Source: Cycas panzhihuaensis
Taxonomy: Eukaryota > Cycadophyta
DNA: 64,000 nucleotides
Reading direction: 5' to 3'
NCBI GenBank assembly: GCA_023213395.1
Contig: CM041465.1
Coordinates: 48,553,741 to 48,617,740, forward strand
Under the pieces are notes generated by a model, which saw only the letters and a list, made by a program, of their open reading frames with translations, had not been told where the DNA came from and searched no databases. The translations under genes were made by a program, and so were the position numbers. Positions 1-10,738 of the stretch are shown here, in pieces (the stretch's first letter is position 1; each line of letters starts with the position of its first letter).

Positions 1-2229
1 TACTTATCATCCAGGAAGATTGTGTTTCACTGTTACTTTAAGCTATGTCTAAATATTGATGCCCTTATAGTCAATCATAGGTGTCAACTACTTATAAATC
101 AAATCCCTTGTATTCAAATATAGAGTAAGTTGCCTGAATATAGAGTAAGCTACCCATGCAAAAGCATCATGCAATCAACCATATGCTCTCATAAAAAAAC
201 TACCTATACATATAATCACCATGAAAAATGATCAAATAGTTAATCATGCCACTTATATAATCAAGCACACCATTAATACCCATAGAGAGTTTGCTTGTTG
301 AGGCACACTATAATCAATGGAGTTTTATACATAGTATTTTTTAAATCATAAAAATATTTTAGATGAAAACAAAAATTTAATCACTTTTTATAATATGCAA
401 GATTCAGATTTGAGCCCTTTATTAGTCAGCATGAGGTCATATGGAGAGCCCACATGATCAAGGGCTAAAACAAAAAGGGCATAACTTAAAAGGAATTAAA
501 TTAAATTACATAATTTTTATAAAAGTAAATATTATATGTCAAATTTAATTGATATTTAAAATTCATTACATTTTTCTTAAGGATCATGCAAATTTTTAAG
601 ATATACTAGTCCTTTTTTTAGCATAACTTTTTACTCTTATATTAGAATTAAGTGTCATCAGTTATATTAGAAAGATAGCTTTGAGATGGTCAAAATGAGT
701 GGTTTCATAACATGTTTTAAATAATAAAAGATAGAGATATTAAAGGGTAAAGTTGATAAAAATGCTCTAAATCGCATAAAAGATACATTTGATAACCTTT
801 TCAAAAATATTTTCTTATATTTTGGTGTTTTCAAAGGCTCTTAATATGATGTTAAAGTTATTTTTTATGGATGGAGAAAGAAAAAAGATGTTTTATTTAA
901 AAGTAAACAAAGTAAAGCTTATTTATGATATTTGAAGGCTTAAAATTTGTTTAAAATTTTATAAAGTAGGGTATATTTATTGAATTATTAATATAAAAAA
1001 AATATTAAAATGCTAGATATGCAAAATCCTCCTTGAAAAATCATATTTTCTTTAGTGTAATAGTCAACACTAATCAAATGAATAAATCACATGGTTAGTG
1101 AAACATTTATTTAATGAATGAATGGATGATTATGAACACCTATTTTAATGAATGATAATACCACCTAATATTTATTAAGGGCCTAATTAGTTTGTTTGAC
1201 TAAATGATAAAGAGATAAAGAGATTGATAAGGAATTCTACCTATTAATAAAACAAGGAGAAGTCTCAAGTAAATGTTATTGGTATAGCAAATTAGTTGTT
1301 AATGTGATCTAGCTAATGATCAACTATTAAGTTGGACCAACTAAAAGAAGAAAGATAATAAGATATTTGTTCATGTTTATTAATAAGAAATATAACTATC
1401 CATGTATAACAAGAGACACTGAAATACATTATGAATGCTACTTTGTTATATCTAACTTGTCATAGCAAAGTAGCTTCACTTGTTCTTAGGGTTAGTTATT
1501 TTTGAGATTGTTTGTTGATGAGATGTTGATGAATAGATTCCAAATCTACTAAAGTGTACAAGTGAGGAAGCACATAAAGATAAACAAAAAGAAAAAATAA
1601 ATCTTGTTCACAATAGGCAAGTATATGTTTCAATGCTACTCTTGCACAACATACTTAATTATGTTGTTCTAACTTATACACAAGAGGTGAGATTATGCTA
1701 CTCTTATACAGTAATTTGAAAGCTAATGAACCATGTATCTTAAGTAATTACTTAGAGAATTAGTGATTACATAGGTTAAGAACCCATGTATTTTAATAGA
1801 TGGTTATTATTTTATATAGAATTAGAAATAACTTTATTTATTAGTTGATTTGATGATTAGTTAATAGTTGATATTGATGATAATAGTTATACAGGTGAAG
1901 ATATAAAGATATTTAGGAAAACACTTCATATATTGGTGATATTGATATCAGTTGATATTTATAGGTTGACTATTCATAGTTAGTCACCTATGTATACAAA
2001 TAACTACATACAGGTTAATACAAGTTGATGATTATAGGTATACAAGTTAGTGCTTACAAGAGATATGCATATGGATGATATAATTAATGATATATATTAC
2101 AAGATATAGGTGACATACTATACAAATATAGATATAGATATAGGTTACAAAATACAACATACAGTTGAAAACCAAGAGATAAGAACTTGAAGATATGAAG
2201 ATGAAGACCAATATTTGAAGATATTAAAC
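1..2229. other. AT-rich stretch without a recognisable gene
   Basis: No frame on either strand shows a family I recognise. The DNA is very AT-rich, with many stops in all frames. From about 1,860 to 2,170 it is rich in short near-repeats of GTTGATGATTATAGG / TATACAAGTTAG type. Its right end runs straight into a purine-rich tract and an LTR start at 2,242, so at least the right part may be the eroded 3' interior of a retroelement. This is inferred from position only. Confidence 0.5.
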
Positions 2230-2330
2230 ATTAAGGGTAGATGTTGGAATATGTGATTTAACACATATGTAATGTTTAATATTAGTGTAATTGTAGTGTA
2301 CCGTTACACCAAAACCCTTAGTATCAGAGC
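2230..2330 (+). mobile_element. Short LTR flanked by polypurine tract and primer binding site
   Basis: A purine-rich tract (2,230-2,241, AAGGGTAGA) is followed by TGTTGGAATATGTG at 2,242, the usual plant copia LTR start. Only about 70 bp later comes TAGTATCAGAGC at 2,319-2,330, a primer site complementary to initiator Met-tRNA with one G-to-A change. Having a polypurine tract on the left and a primer site on the right of one short LTR means interior-LTR-interior, as in tandem insertions or elements with very short LTRs. The LTR right end (about 2,310) is uncertain because no second copy is visible. Confidence 0.45.
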
Positions 2331-2532
2331 TTCATTTCGAAGGTAAAGGGTAAAGAACACTGGAACATATAAAGGCAGTTCTCTTTATTCTTGAAAAAGT
2401 ACAATTGTTCACAAATAAGAAAAAGGGCTCTTTTGCAAAGAAGACATTTGTAGTAAATGGTCATATATGATGGTTTAGACCAGTAGAAAATATAGATTTT
2501 AATCTTTGAAGTACAACCTTTATTAAGAAAAA

Positions 2533-2829
2533 ATGGAGATAGATTTTTTTAATTTGGAGGATTATGAAGACATCAAAAAATAGATAGAAGACTTTGAATT
2601 CATGCCTGATACAGAGTTTGAAGAGTATGCACAATTATTAGAAATGATATTGAATAGACAAGCTTATGAATGGTTCATTAATTGGGCTAAAGAACCTTTT
2701 CTATGATACCAATTTTTTGAGGCAGTTATCACAGCCTTTCAGAGGCATAAGCAAGATAAAATTCAAGTAGAAGAGGAAAGCTAGGAAGAAGAAATGATTA
2801 ATGAGGAGATCCTAGAGGTTTTCTTGTAA
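2533..2829 (+). pseudogene. Gag-like remnant of an LTR retrotransposon
   Basis: One frame runs 98 codons from ATG 2,533 with only three internal stops (TAG, TGA, TAG), each one transition from CAG, CGA/TGG and CAG. It starts about 200 bp downstream of the primer site at 2,319. The protein is acidic; its middle part, around residues 40-70 (AYEWFINWAKEPFL.YQFF), has the Trp/Phe spacing of retrotransposon gag proteins, and the end is glutamate-rich. It is cut off by the miniature LTR array that starts at 2,825. The family cannot be fixed. A glutamate-rich tail also occurs in the remnant at 19.8-20.6 kb, so the two may be related. Confidence 0.4.
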
Positions 2830-3309
2830 TGAACCATTATACCAACGGTTCATTACAAGTGGTATCAGAGCCAAGACCCAGGTTCAAATCCCGTGGGGGC
2901 AACACTACTTATGGGGGTGATGGCATGACGTACCAAACATCGTCGATGCACAAAACGTCATCGTAGCCGGGGCCTGTGGGGTGTATGAATGCCAGTGAAA
3001 GTGGGGCTAGCCCGTTTGAACCAAGGAGGAGGTAATGGTCTACTTGGTGGGGGGGCCTCTTCACTAACACCTCAAGGTTTTGGTGTAATGGTTCATTATA
3101 AGTGGTATCAGAGCCAAGACCCAGGTTCAAATCTTGTGGGGGCAACACCACTTATGGGAGCAGTGGGGTGATGTGCCAAACATCGCTGATGCACAAAATG
3201 CCATCGTAGCCAGGGCTTGTGGGACACATGAATGCTAGTAAAAGCGAGGCTAGGCGGGGCTAGCCCATTTGAACCGGGGGGGGAGGTTTAGGTGTAATGG
3301 TTCATTACA
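2825..3309 (+). mobile_element. Tandem miniature LTR retrotransposon (TRIM/SMART-like)
   Basis: Three tiny terminal repeats lie at 2,825-2,857 (33 bp), 3,084-3,100 and 3,293-3,309 (17 bp). Each begins TGTAATG and ends CATTACA or CATTATA and is itself an inverted repeat. The first two are followed after AG by TGGTATCAGAGC, a perfect initiator-Met-tRNA primer site, at 2,860 and 3,103. Two homologous interiors of about 226 and 192 bp follow (shared ACCCAGGTTCAAATC, CATCGTAGCC and GGCTAG), each ending in a purine tract before the next LTR. The layout is LTR-interior-LTR-interior-LTR. No coding capacity is visible. This fits the known class of very small non-autonomous LTR elements, in a head-to-tail tandem. 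Confidence 0.75.
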
Positions 3310-3753
3310 GTAATGGACATATATATAATCTTATCAATCGCATATATTGAGATATATAAGATGTATATATATCTATGTAATTATACTATTGGATGATGTA
3401 AAGGCTGAAGAGATATTATAGGCTACTCATGAAGTGAATCATAATATAAATATATATGCATACCACTTAAAAACTTGAGAAAGGTTGAAGAACTAGAGAT
3501 GCAATTATTCTAGTCACTAAGAGGAGCTTTTAACTCCATCTTTTCTTATGGTTTTCTCATACTAGATTTTCTATGTATAAGCCTTGGTGTCTCTCTTATG
3601 GTACATATGATTTATTTATTTATTATTTTACTTGTATACATAACTCATGAGTTGATTCTTCCATTATACTTATATTATATATTCTATTGTGTTACTCTAT
3701 ATTTTTAATATAGTATCAAAGTATAATTATAAATTCTAACATGGTATTAGAGC
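3310..3753 (+). mobile_element. Probable LTR end and primer binding site of a truncated element
   Basis: TGGTATTAGAGC at 3,742-3,753 matches the initiator-Met primer site with one C-to-T change, directly after a TAACA-type LTR end at 3,741. The AT-rich sequence to the left is probably the LTR, but its start cannot be placed. About 50 bp to the right the sequence turns into the antisense remnant of another element, so this one is truncated just after its primer site. Confidence 0.4.
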
Positions 3754-3799
3754 ACTTTCTAGTACTACCAACATTCACATTCATCTCATTTCCCTTTTT

Positions 3800-5240
3800 A
3801 AACTAAGAAATATAGTATGGAAGTAGATGTGATTCATAATATAATCTTAACGTTTCTACCATTTCATTAGAGACCATATTCTTATAACTACCACCATCAA
3901 TTATAACTTCATATATCTTTCCTCTCAAAGTATATATTATTTTAAAAATATTAGTTAACAACCATGAAATATTATTTATCTTTTCCTTTCCATTATCTTG
4001 TATGGGTTATTTTCTAGGTGCTATCATAGTTCTTTAGAGCATTAAGCTCTCACCTTTATTTACCATGACTTATTTGTTACCATCTTTACTTTTTGTTAAG
4101 TTAATTCTTGGATGCTCTTCTTACATTCAAGATTGTTCCTCATAGTGATGAGGATATTCAAATTCCCAATATCTTTCTTCCCTATATATAAAACAAATAA
4201 AAGATTTTCTTTATCATTTTCTACCATTGAAACCTTTGCCTTGTTAGGCTCCTAAAATCCTCTTCCTCTAGGTTGGTTCTAAGTTCCTCTTCCTCCTTGA
4301 ATTTTACCCCATCTCTCTCCTTATTGTCTTTCTATCCTATTGGATGATTATCCCTTCATATAGAGAATTCCTTCTCTACCTATGTATAAAGGTGATGGAC
4401 CTCTTCTCATCACAAAGGACCTTCAAGTAGCATGCTTATTTTGCTTCTCTTCTACTTTTAATACTAATTGATATGTATCCTCCATACTGTTAACTCTATA
4501 TATGATAAGTTCATCTTGAATAAAAATCTTAAACCATTTAGATACCTTGTAGTGACTTGTTTATCTATTTCTTTATATTCCACATAAATGGAAAGCTTAT
4601 ATAACTCATTCATATAGTCTTATACTATCATTTCTTTCTACTTTAACTTATGAAACTTTCTAAAGGGGTTATGAGAATAATCAACTAGTAAAAAATTCTC
4701 TTTCAACTTTTTAACCATTTTAGTCCATGTTTTAATCTTTCCTTATCTTTTATTACCTTCTTCTTTAGTGGGTGATCCCACCAAATAATTGCATGCCTCT
4801 TTAACTTTGTGCATGCAAACTTTACCTTCTTTTCTTAGGTCATGCTCTTTTATTTAAAGAACTTCTCTATGGCATTTAGGTAGTCTACTAACTCCTTTTA
4901 TTTTAAACTCCCCCAATAGTCTAGAATGTTAATCTTGATTCCATCACTCCTATCTTCAAGTAATTTTAACAATCACCCTTTAATTATTTATGGTTCTTGT
5001 GGCTTACTATCTTTTGGTCTTATATCCTCTTCACTTAATGCCCCTTATTCACTAATATTTCCTTCATGCCTTTGTCTTAATAGTATAATAACAATTATTC
5101 CACTCTTCTCCATAGCTCTTACAAGTTTTTATTCATTTTAGCATAGATTACTCTTCCTCCTCTTCTTATTATTTTTTACTACTCTTCTCTTTACCTAACT
5201 AATTTGGGTTCTAAAGCTTCTCTCATAAGCATTTTTCAAG
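3800..5240 (-). pseudogene. Decayed Ty3/gypsy gag-protease
   Basis: Read on the minus strand, about 4,950-4,240 gives a Ty3 gag pattern: GIKINILDYWGSLK, then LVDYLNAIEKFFK, KRHAIIWWDH, HNPFRKFHKLK and DYMNEL. This is the classical retrotrans_gag domain, with the WWDH core about 90 residues in. Further left, about 3,920-3,805, is an aspartic protease centre YEVIIDGGSYKNMVSNEM, matching the DxGS...NxVS signature of plant Ty3 chromovirus-type proteases. Many stops and several frameshifts break it. The right end (about 5,240) lies next to the copia LTR; the left end is cut at about 3,800. Pol is missing. Confidence 0.7.
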
Positions 5241-5299
5241 ACACCTAAGCCCCAACGGGGACTTTCTCACTCTTTTAATAAGAATACTTTACTTCCTCT

Positions 5300-5803
5300 A
5301 TAATTTCTTTAACTATACATTGTAATACCTCAAACTTTTGTGATTTTTCTTTATCCTTAGAGGTAAACCATACTTTGAAACTAGATGATGAGAATGACAT
5401 GCAAGTAAAATATTCAATTCCATATGTATAAACTTAAAAGAAGGAAAAATTAGAGAATGGAGAGAATTATTTTACTACCATTTCTATTCCATTCCCAAGG
5501 GACAATCTAAAATTATATTTATATAAGTGAAAGTAGGAAGTCTAAAAGCTTCTAACCCTAACCTTAAAAATTCCTTTAAAAAACTCCTAATTAACATAAC
5601 AAAAAAAAAAATCATGAAATACATCAATACATTAATGAGAGAGAAAATATCTCATATAAATATATTATGTATACATAAGAAGCCCTATATATATAGGACA
5701 TGTCTTAATAGTACATTAAAGAGGATTCTAGACATATAAACATCAAATTAATTTTAGACTACATAAATAATATATATGAAAGACAGAACATTATTTCTCT
5801 AAC
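5300..5803 (-). mobile_element. 3' LTR of copia element C
   Basis: On the minus strand the LTR starts at 5,803 with TGTTAGAGAAATAATG, preceded by a purine tract (ATTAAAAGGCGA, about 5,815-5,804) that follows the end of the decayed RNase H. This is the normal pol - polypurine tract - LTR order. A TATATATATAGG stretch near 5,690 may be its promoter core. The far end is only approximate (about 5,300), as no second LTR copy is recognisable. Confidence 0.55.
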
Positions 5804-5849
5804 ATCGCCTTTTAATGTTCTATCTTTTGTCTTGAATATTTAGTAAATG

Positions 5850-7000
5850 TTTGAAGTATTAAAATTTATCTTTTGAAAGTGGCTTTATGAGAATGTTAAC
5901 AAGTTGCTCTTCATTATTATGCTATAATAGATCTATTTTTTTGGTTTATATTATTTCTCTAATAAAATAATGATGGAATTTAATGTATTTTATTCTAATA
6001 AAAAACGCTAGATTTTTTGTCATTTTGATAACACTCTAATTATTGTAAAAAATGGAAGTAGAGTAGATTTGTTCTTATTTTAAATATTTAACCAATTATT
6101 TGATCCATACTACTTTATATGTGGTATTAATAGATGCCTTGTATTTTGTTTCGGTGAATAATAAAACTATAATAGGTTATTTTTTACTACTGAACAACTT
6201 CTTAAGCCATGATGGATACAAAAATATTTGAATTCATTTGAAGTAAAATCTCCCCTATTGTTTAATCTAAGGGAGAGGATCTGATGTCTACTTTGCTTCT
6301 CTACAAAGGATTTGAAGTCAACAAAACATTGATAGGCATCTAATTTAAACTTTAGACCACATAAATCTGTATATACTAATTAGAGAGGACCTTGTGCTCT
6401 ATAGTTATTATCTAGAACTCTCTCTCTATGTTGCTTGTAAAGAAGACACCCTTTACATATTTCTTTATTTCCTTTAATAATAGGTAAACCTTCAACCATC
6501 TCCATTCTTTTCATTAGGGCTAAGCTACTATAGCTTAGATGACCAAAACATCTGTATAATATGTTACTTCCAACTTTAGTAGAGGCTTTCAACATATAGT
6601 TATCTATTAGAGGAATGATTAACTTAAATAGTCAATCACTAGTCATTTGTCCCTTAGCTACAATAACTTTATTCATCCTCTTATCCCTATTTATACATTC
6701 ATCATTATTAAAAATGACCTTATAATCCTATTCCATCATCTGTCCTACCAAAAGAAGGTTCTTCTTCAAGGTAAGTACATATAGTACATCATCAATATAT
6801 CTATCTTGTTCTAATTCTATGGTTATAATAATATTACCTTTTCCTATTGACTCATGGGTAATGTTGTCCCCAAATATAATCTTTTCCCTTTTAGTTTTTT
6901 CAATAGTCTTGAGAATTTCCTCCTTATACATCATATGAGTTGAGCATCTTGAATCTATATACCAACTATCCTCTTCTTCATTGGCTACAAGACTTGATAA
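5850..7000 (-). pseudogene. Copia element C pol remnant with reverse transcriptase deleted
   Basis: The minus strand holds, in order: a protease active site YIDSRCSTHMM near 6,960 (family form DSGCSxHM, Gly lost by G-to-A); protease tail FGDNITHESIGKGN and DDVLYVLTLKKNLL (6,934-6,728); the GAG-pre-integrase zinc region HLSYSSLALMKRMEMVEGLP and CKGCLLYKQHRE (6,595-6,380); and the integrase start YTDLCG plus RLNNRGDFTSNEF (family DNGGEFTSNEF) to about 6,230. It then jumps to the end of copia RNase H (ETKYKASINTTYKVVWIK, NNxSVIKMTKN, KYIKFHHYFIRE) at about 6,190-5,880. The rest of integrase and all reverse transcriptase are gone. Stops are TAG/TAA at CAG/CAA positions. Confidence 0.75.
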
Positions 7001-7089
7001 GAAAAGTCTATTATTTTCTCTACTTTTAGTTATGGTATTTGCACTTCCTCTTTGGTGACTTACATTCTTGGTAAAGTAGCAATCCTCTA

Positions 7090-8199
7090 TGTGTCTAATT
7101 TTGTGGTAATATGAGTATTAAATTGGTTCTCTATTTCTTTGACTATGGCTTCTACTTTTAGAGGATCCTCTTCCTCTAGAGATTGATCTACCTCTTTCAA
7201 AAAATGGGGTTTGATTTTACCCTTAACAACCTATATGATTTAGTCCTTGAAAGCATTGACTTGGTCCTAGATAACTTGCTTGTCCTTGATAATTATTGTA
7301 TCCATGGCAACAATGATTTTGTTCTTGCATTCTACCTCAATTATAGAGGTTGTTCCTCCCTTAGTGCCTTAGATTTGGTAGTTGGTATCTTTGAGGAGGT
7401 TCTTGATATTATTGTCTTAATTCTTGATATCTAGGATTGGACTCTTGATATGTCCTTTGGTTCCTAGGATTTGATTCTTGATATAATCTTTAATTCCTTT
7501 ATCCTCTTCTAAGGGATAAATCCCTCCCCTTAAAACCTTATCCTTGGTTACTTTACTTAATCCTTACCTTTGTGGTAAATGCATATTTTAAGGTTTCTTG
7601 TCCTCCTTTCTTCTCTTCTATAGTAAGGAGCATGGCACTCAATTACCCAATCTTGAGGATACTTAGGTCCTATAAAACTTTGATAGTTGTACCTACCATT
7701 TCAAATCTTTTAACTTCTCCAACACATCTTAATATTCTCTTTACAACCCTTTGTTTAATTAACACTTCTCCAAGGGATCTTATCTAGTTGACTAGGTCTT
7801 GGACCTTAGTAATGAATTCATTAACACTCTCTCTTAGTGACATCTTCAAATTCTCAAATGTGCTTCTAAGGGATTGAAGCTTAGTTGATGTGGCTCCTTC
7901 ATAAAATAGCTTTAAAATTCCCAAGCTTCCTTTGATATAGTGGCTTCACTCACTCTATGAAATATATGATCCTCTATACCATAGAAAATAAGAGATAAGG
8001 CTTCACTGTCCATTTTAACACATTCTCTATAAACTATTTTGTCATCCAAGGTGGTATTTTCTCTAAGGTCATCAAATCCTTCCTCAACAAATTCTCACAT
8101 ATCTTTGGCTATGAAAATTAGTTTCATCCTCTTACTCCAATTAAGGAAATAGGTTCCATCAAATTTAAGTATAATCATGTTGCCAAAAGTTATTGCCAT
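7090..8199 (-). pseudogene. Copia element C gag remnant
   Basis: The frame begins at a minus-strand ATG at 8,199. Early motifs KFDGTYFLNWSKRMK and SEALSLIFYGIEDHIFHRV, then SEATISKEAWEF, match copia gag (DUF4219/UBN2 type). After one frameshift near 7,900 the conserved 'L-rich, F-E-L-KM' block continues to about 7,780. The segment 7,560-7,090 is repetitive (Arg/Tyr/Gln-rich on the minus strand), as expected for the low-complexity linker before the zinc knuckle. Together with the pol remnant to the left it makes one internally deleted, minus-strand copia element. Its 5' LTR was not identified. Confidence 0.65.
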
Positions 8200-10449
8200 T
8201 ATAACTCGACTATGTTTAGTGTATCCCAATAGATTTAAATTAATTTGTGTCCTATCTACCTAAGGGGTTTCTAATCTAGAGTTTTATGTCTTAGGGTCTC
8301 TAAGGAAAGCTCTTGATCATTATCCTGTCTAATGGTGCCTGCCTACAAGTGGTAAACTAGGGACCAATATACCAAAACATAAGCTCAATATTTGATATAC
8401 CTTAGTATGTAGGATATAAAGAAGGTCAAAGACCCCCTAGAATTATTGGTCCACCTACATCAGTCTTATACCTAACAATAGATCTAACATTAAGAGTTTT
8501 ACTAACTAAGGAACTCACCCCTTCTAGGTCTAGCTTAGACTCTAAACTCTAAAGGGAAAAAAGTTCTCCACCTCATCCTTCCACCTAATACACTTAGTAA
8601 TCAATGGTTTCCTCAATAACTTAAAGTACATTAAAGGCATATGCGAGGTGGTAACTTCAAGATTCATAACTATTCTCCTTGTAATGCTATAAATTAGGGT
8701 GGTAAATTTGGGAGTTATATTATTACTATGTAAATACTAATTTTGATTATGGTCTTCTTTATAAATAAGGTTTTTTTCACCAAAAATTAAAAAAAAAAAA
8801 CTTAGAAGTAAATAAAATAAAATGAATTGAAATGAAATAAAATTAAGTTAAATGATACTAAATAAAATAAATTAAAATGGTGAAAGGGTTTAGAGTGCTC
8901 TTATTTGTAAAAAGTTGACCTAATATTATTTACTTTACTTGGAGGAGTAAACCTATATAAAATTAAGCACCGAACACTTATGATCTATAATAATGAACTA
9001 AAATCTACTAATGATTGTTAGTACAATGATGTAGCATCAATATCCTTGAAAAGTTTTAAGAAAATAGTTTTAAAAATGTAATAAAAAATAATCAAATAAT
9101 GACTAATCAAGTAGGTCAACTTGAGTAACTTAAAATCCTACAAAATATCTTCAAATTAGTTCCAACTAATTCTAAATAGAAGAGCTCTGTGTTGGCTTGT
9201 CAATGGTTCAAACCATTTGAAAAATAGATTCCTAGATCAAAAGTTATTATAAAAAAGTGAGGGCATCTCTTTATGGCTGAAAAACAAAAGAAGGGTTCCT
9301 TAAGCCCCTTTAACAGGTTAGCCCTTGGTCAGTAAATCACTACATGTGATCATCTGCTAGTGGAAAAGGGAGCTACAAATTTTTAAAAATATGAAATATG
9401 GCTAGATTTCTTAAAATCTAAAATTATTAAAAATAGCTTAACTAATTTTAAAATCTACCAAAATAAGGGTCACATGGAGAGCTAATAATACCACTTGCTA
9501 ATGGGCGAAAGCGGCTAACAAATTTCAAAAATATAAATTATAATTAAATTTCTTAAAAACCAAAATTATAAAAAGGAATTTATAAGAGTTTGAAATATGC
9601 CCTTTTTCTTAAAGATCAAGGTCACATGGAGTTGAAATGTAACCACTAACTAGTGCATGAAAGGGTTTAAACTTTAAAAGTTATTAAATTTGGTTAAATT
9701 TATTCAAAACTTTATAAAAATATATATAAATAAAATTAAATTTTAATAAAAAAATAAACGTTCAAAGTCTACATGACTTATAGAGAAGGTTTCAATCAAT
9801 TAAATCGACTGAAAGAGAGTAACAAATCACCAAAAAATCGATCAATTAGATCGATAGAGGATGGGCGCCCACGTAAATCACAATAAAATTTGAAAAATAA
9901 ATAATATAAAAAAAAATCGATGAAAACCTTGGATGGGTGATGGTTTTTTATAAAACCATGATGGTAACTAACCTTCAAAGGGTAATTTCTTGCAAATAAA
10001 GACACAAAACTTTAGTCTATATTCTCCATAAGTGTAAAGGACTCTGTCAGAAACAAAATGAGCAGTAATATGCTATAGTTTTGATTGTTTGTTAGAAAGC
10101 AATAGGTTATTGAAATTAGGTCACCTTATTAAACCTAAAACTGAAATAAAAACCATTTAAATTTGAGCAAAAATCTCTAAAAAGCTATATGAAATCTCTT
10201 CTTAGTCAATGTTAGCTTGCACACAATTAAAATATCTACAAAAAATCGTTAGTTAATAGCTCAAATATGCCACATGAGTCGTACGATTATATGCAGGCAT
10301 GTAAACAGATAGAGAAATATGCTTAATGATTATTATAAAATCAAACATTTAACTATATGAAATAACTTTGACATATGAAATAATATTGATCAATGAGTAT
10401 TGAGATGCTATGCAACACAGTTCACTACACAATAATGACCTACAATAGA
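8200..10449. other. AT-rich stretch, no gene recognised
   Basis: This holds no recognisable coding sequence. It lies between the gag start of element C and the primer site of a lone LTR at 10,464, so it may be eroded leader or interior of one of these elements. The only structure seen is a degenerate repeat at about 9,270-9,720, listed separately. Confidence 0.5.
9270..9720 (+). repeat. Degenerate ~150-bp direct repeats
   Basis: Two clear and one weak repeat units share the order GGTCACATGGAG - CCACT-CTA-TG - GG - AAATTTxxAAAATAT - ATTTCTTAAAA. GGTCACATGGAG occurs at about 9,468 and 9,621; a related unit precedes at about 9,300-9,380. Looser relatives of the core (GGTCATATGGAG near 434, GCATATGGAGTC near 12,030) occur elsewhere in the window, so this may be LTR or leader sequence of an old dispersed family. 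Confidence 0.4.
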
Positions 10450-10738
10450 GCTTTAATACCAATTGATGGAGTGAGGGAAGAGAAGAATAGAGATTATAAG
10501 GACAACATTGCAAAGAATAATTAACAAATTTTCCACAAAATATTGGTAGTGTTGAGAAACACCTTTGGGCCATAAGGCCCATTCAAATATTTAGGTAATC
10601 AAGTTTCCCTAATGTCTACTAATGTTTAGTGTTAGTAAACACCATTAAAATAATAGAGAGTGGGTCGACTAGGGTGGTTAGAGTTTGCTCCACACCTCTC
10701 AATCCTACCATATTGCCCTAACAAATATTATTCCATCA
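10450..10738 (-). mobile_element. Lone 5' LTR with primer binding site
   Basis: The LTR spans 10,464-10,738 (275 bp) with terminal inverted repeats TGATGGA...TTCCATCA. Just left of it, on the minus strand, TTGGTATTAAAGC (10,463-10,450) is an initiator-Met-type primer site with C-to-T and G-to-A changes. This makes it the 5' LTR of a minus-strand element whose interior should lie to the left. No coding sequence of that element and no second LTR can be recognised. Confidence 0.6.

Noticed and set aside
2860-2905. Possible tRNA-Met or SINE head (TGGTATCAGAGCC...GGTTCAAATC)
   Set aside because: The match is to the complement of the tRNA 3' end, with terminal repeats on both sides, so it is a primer binding site. 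The spacing of box-like motifs is too short for a tRNA promoter.
7183-7434. 83-codon plus-strand ORF
   Set aside because: It lies antisense to the low-complexity gag linker of copia C and is Leu/Asp-rich as expected for a mirror of Arg/Gln/Tyr repeats.
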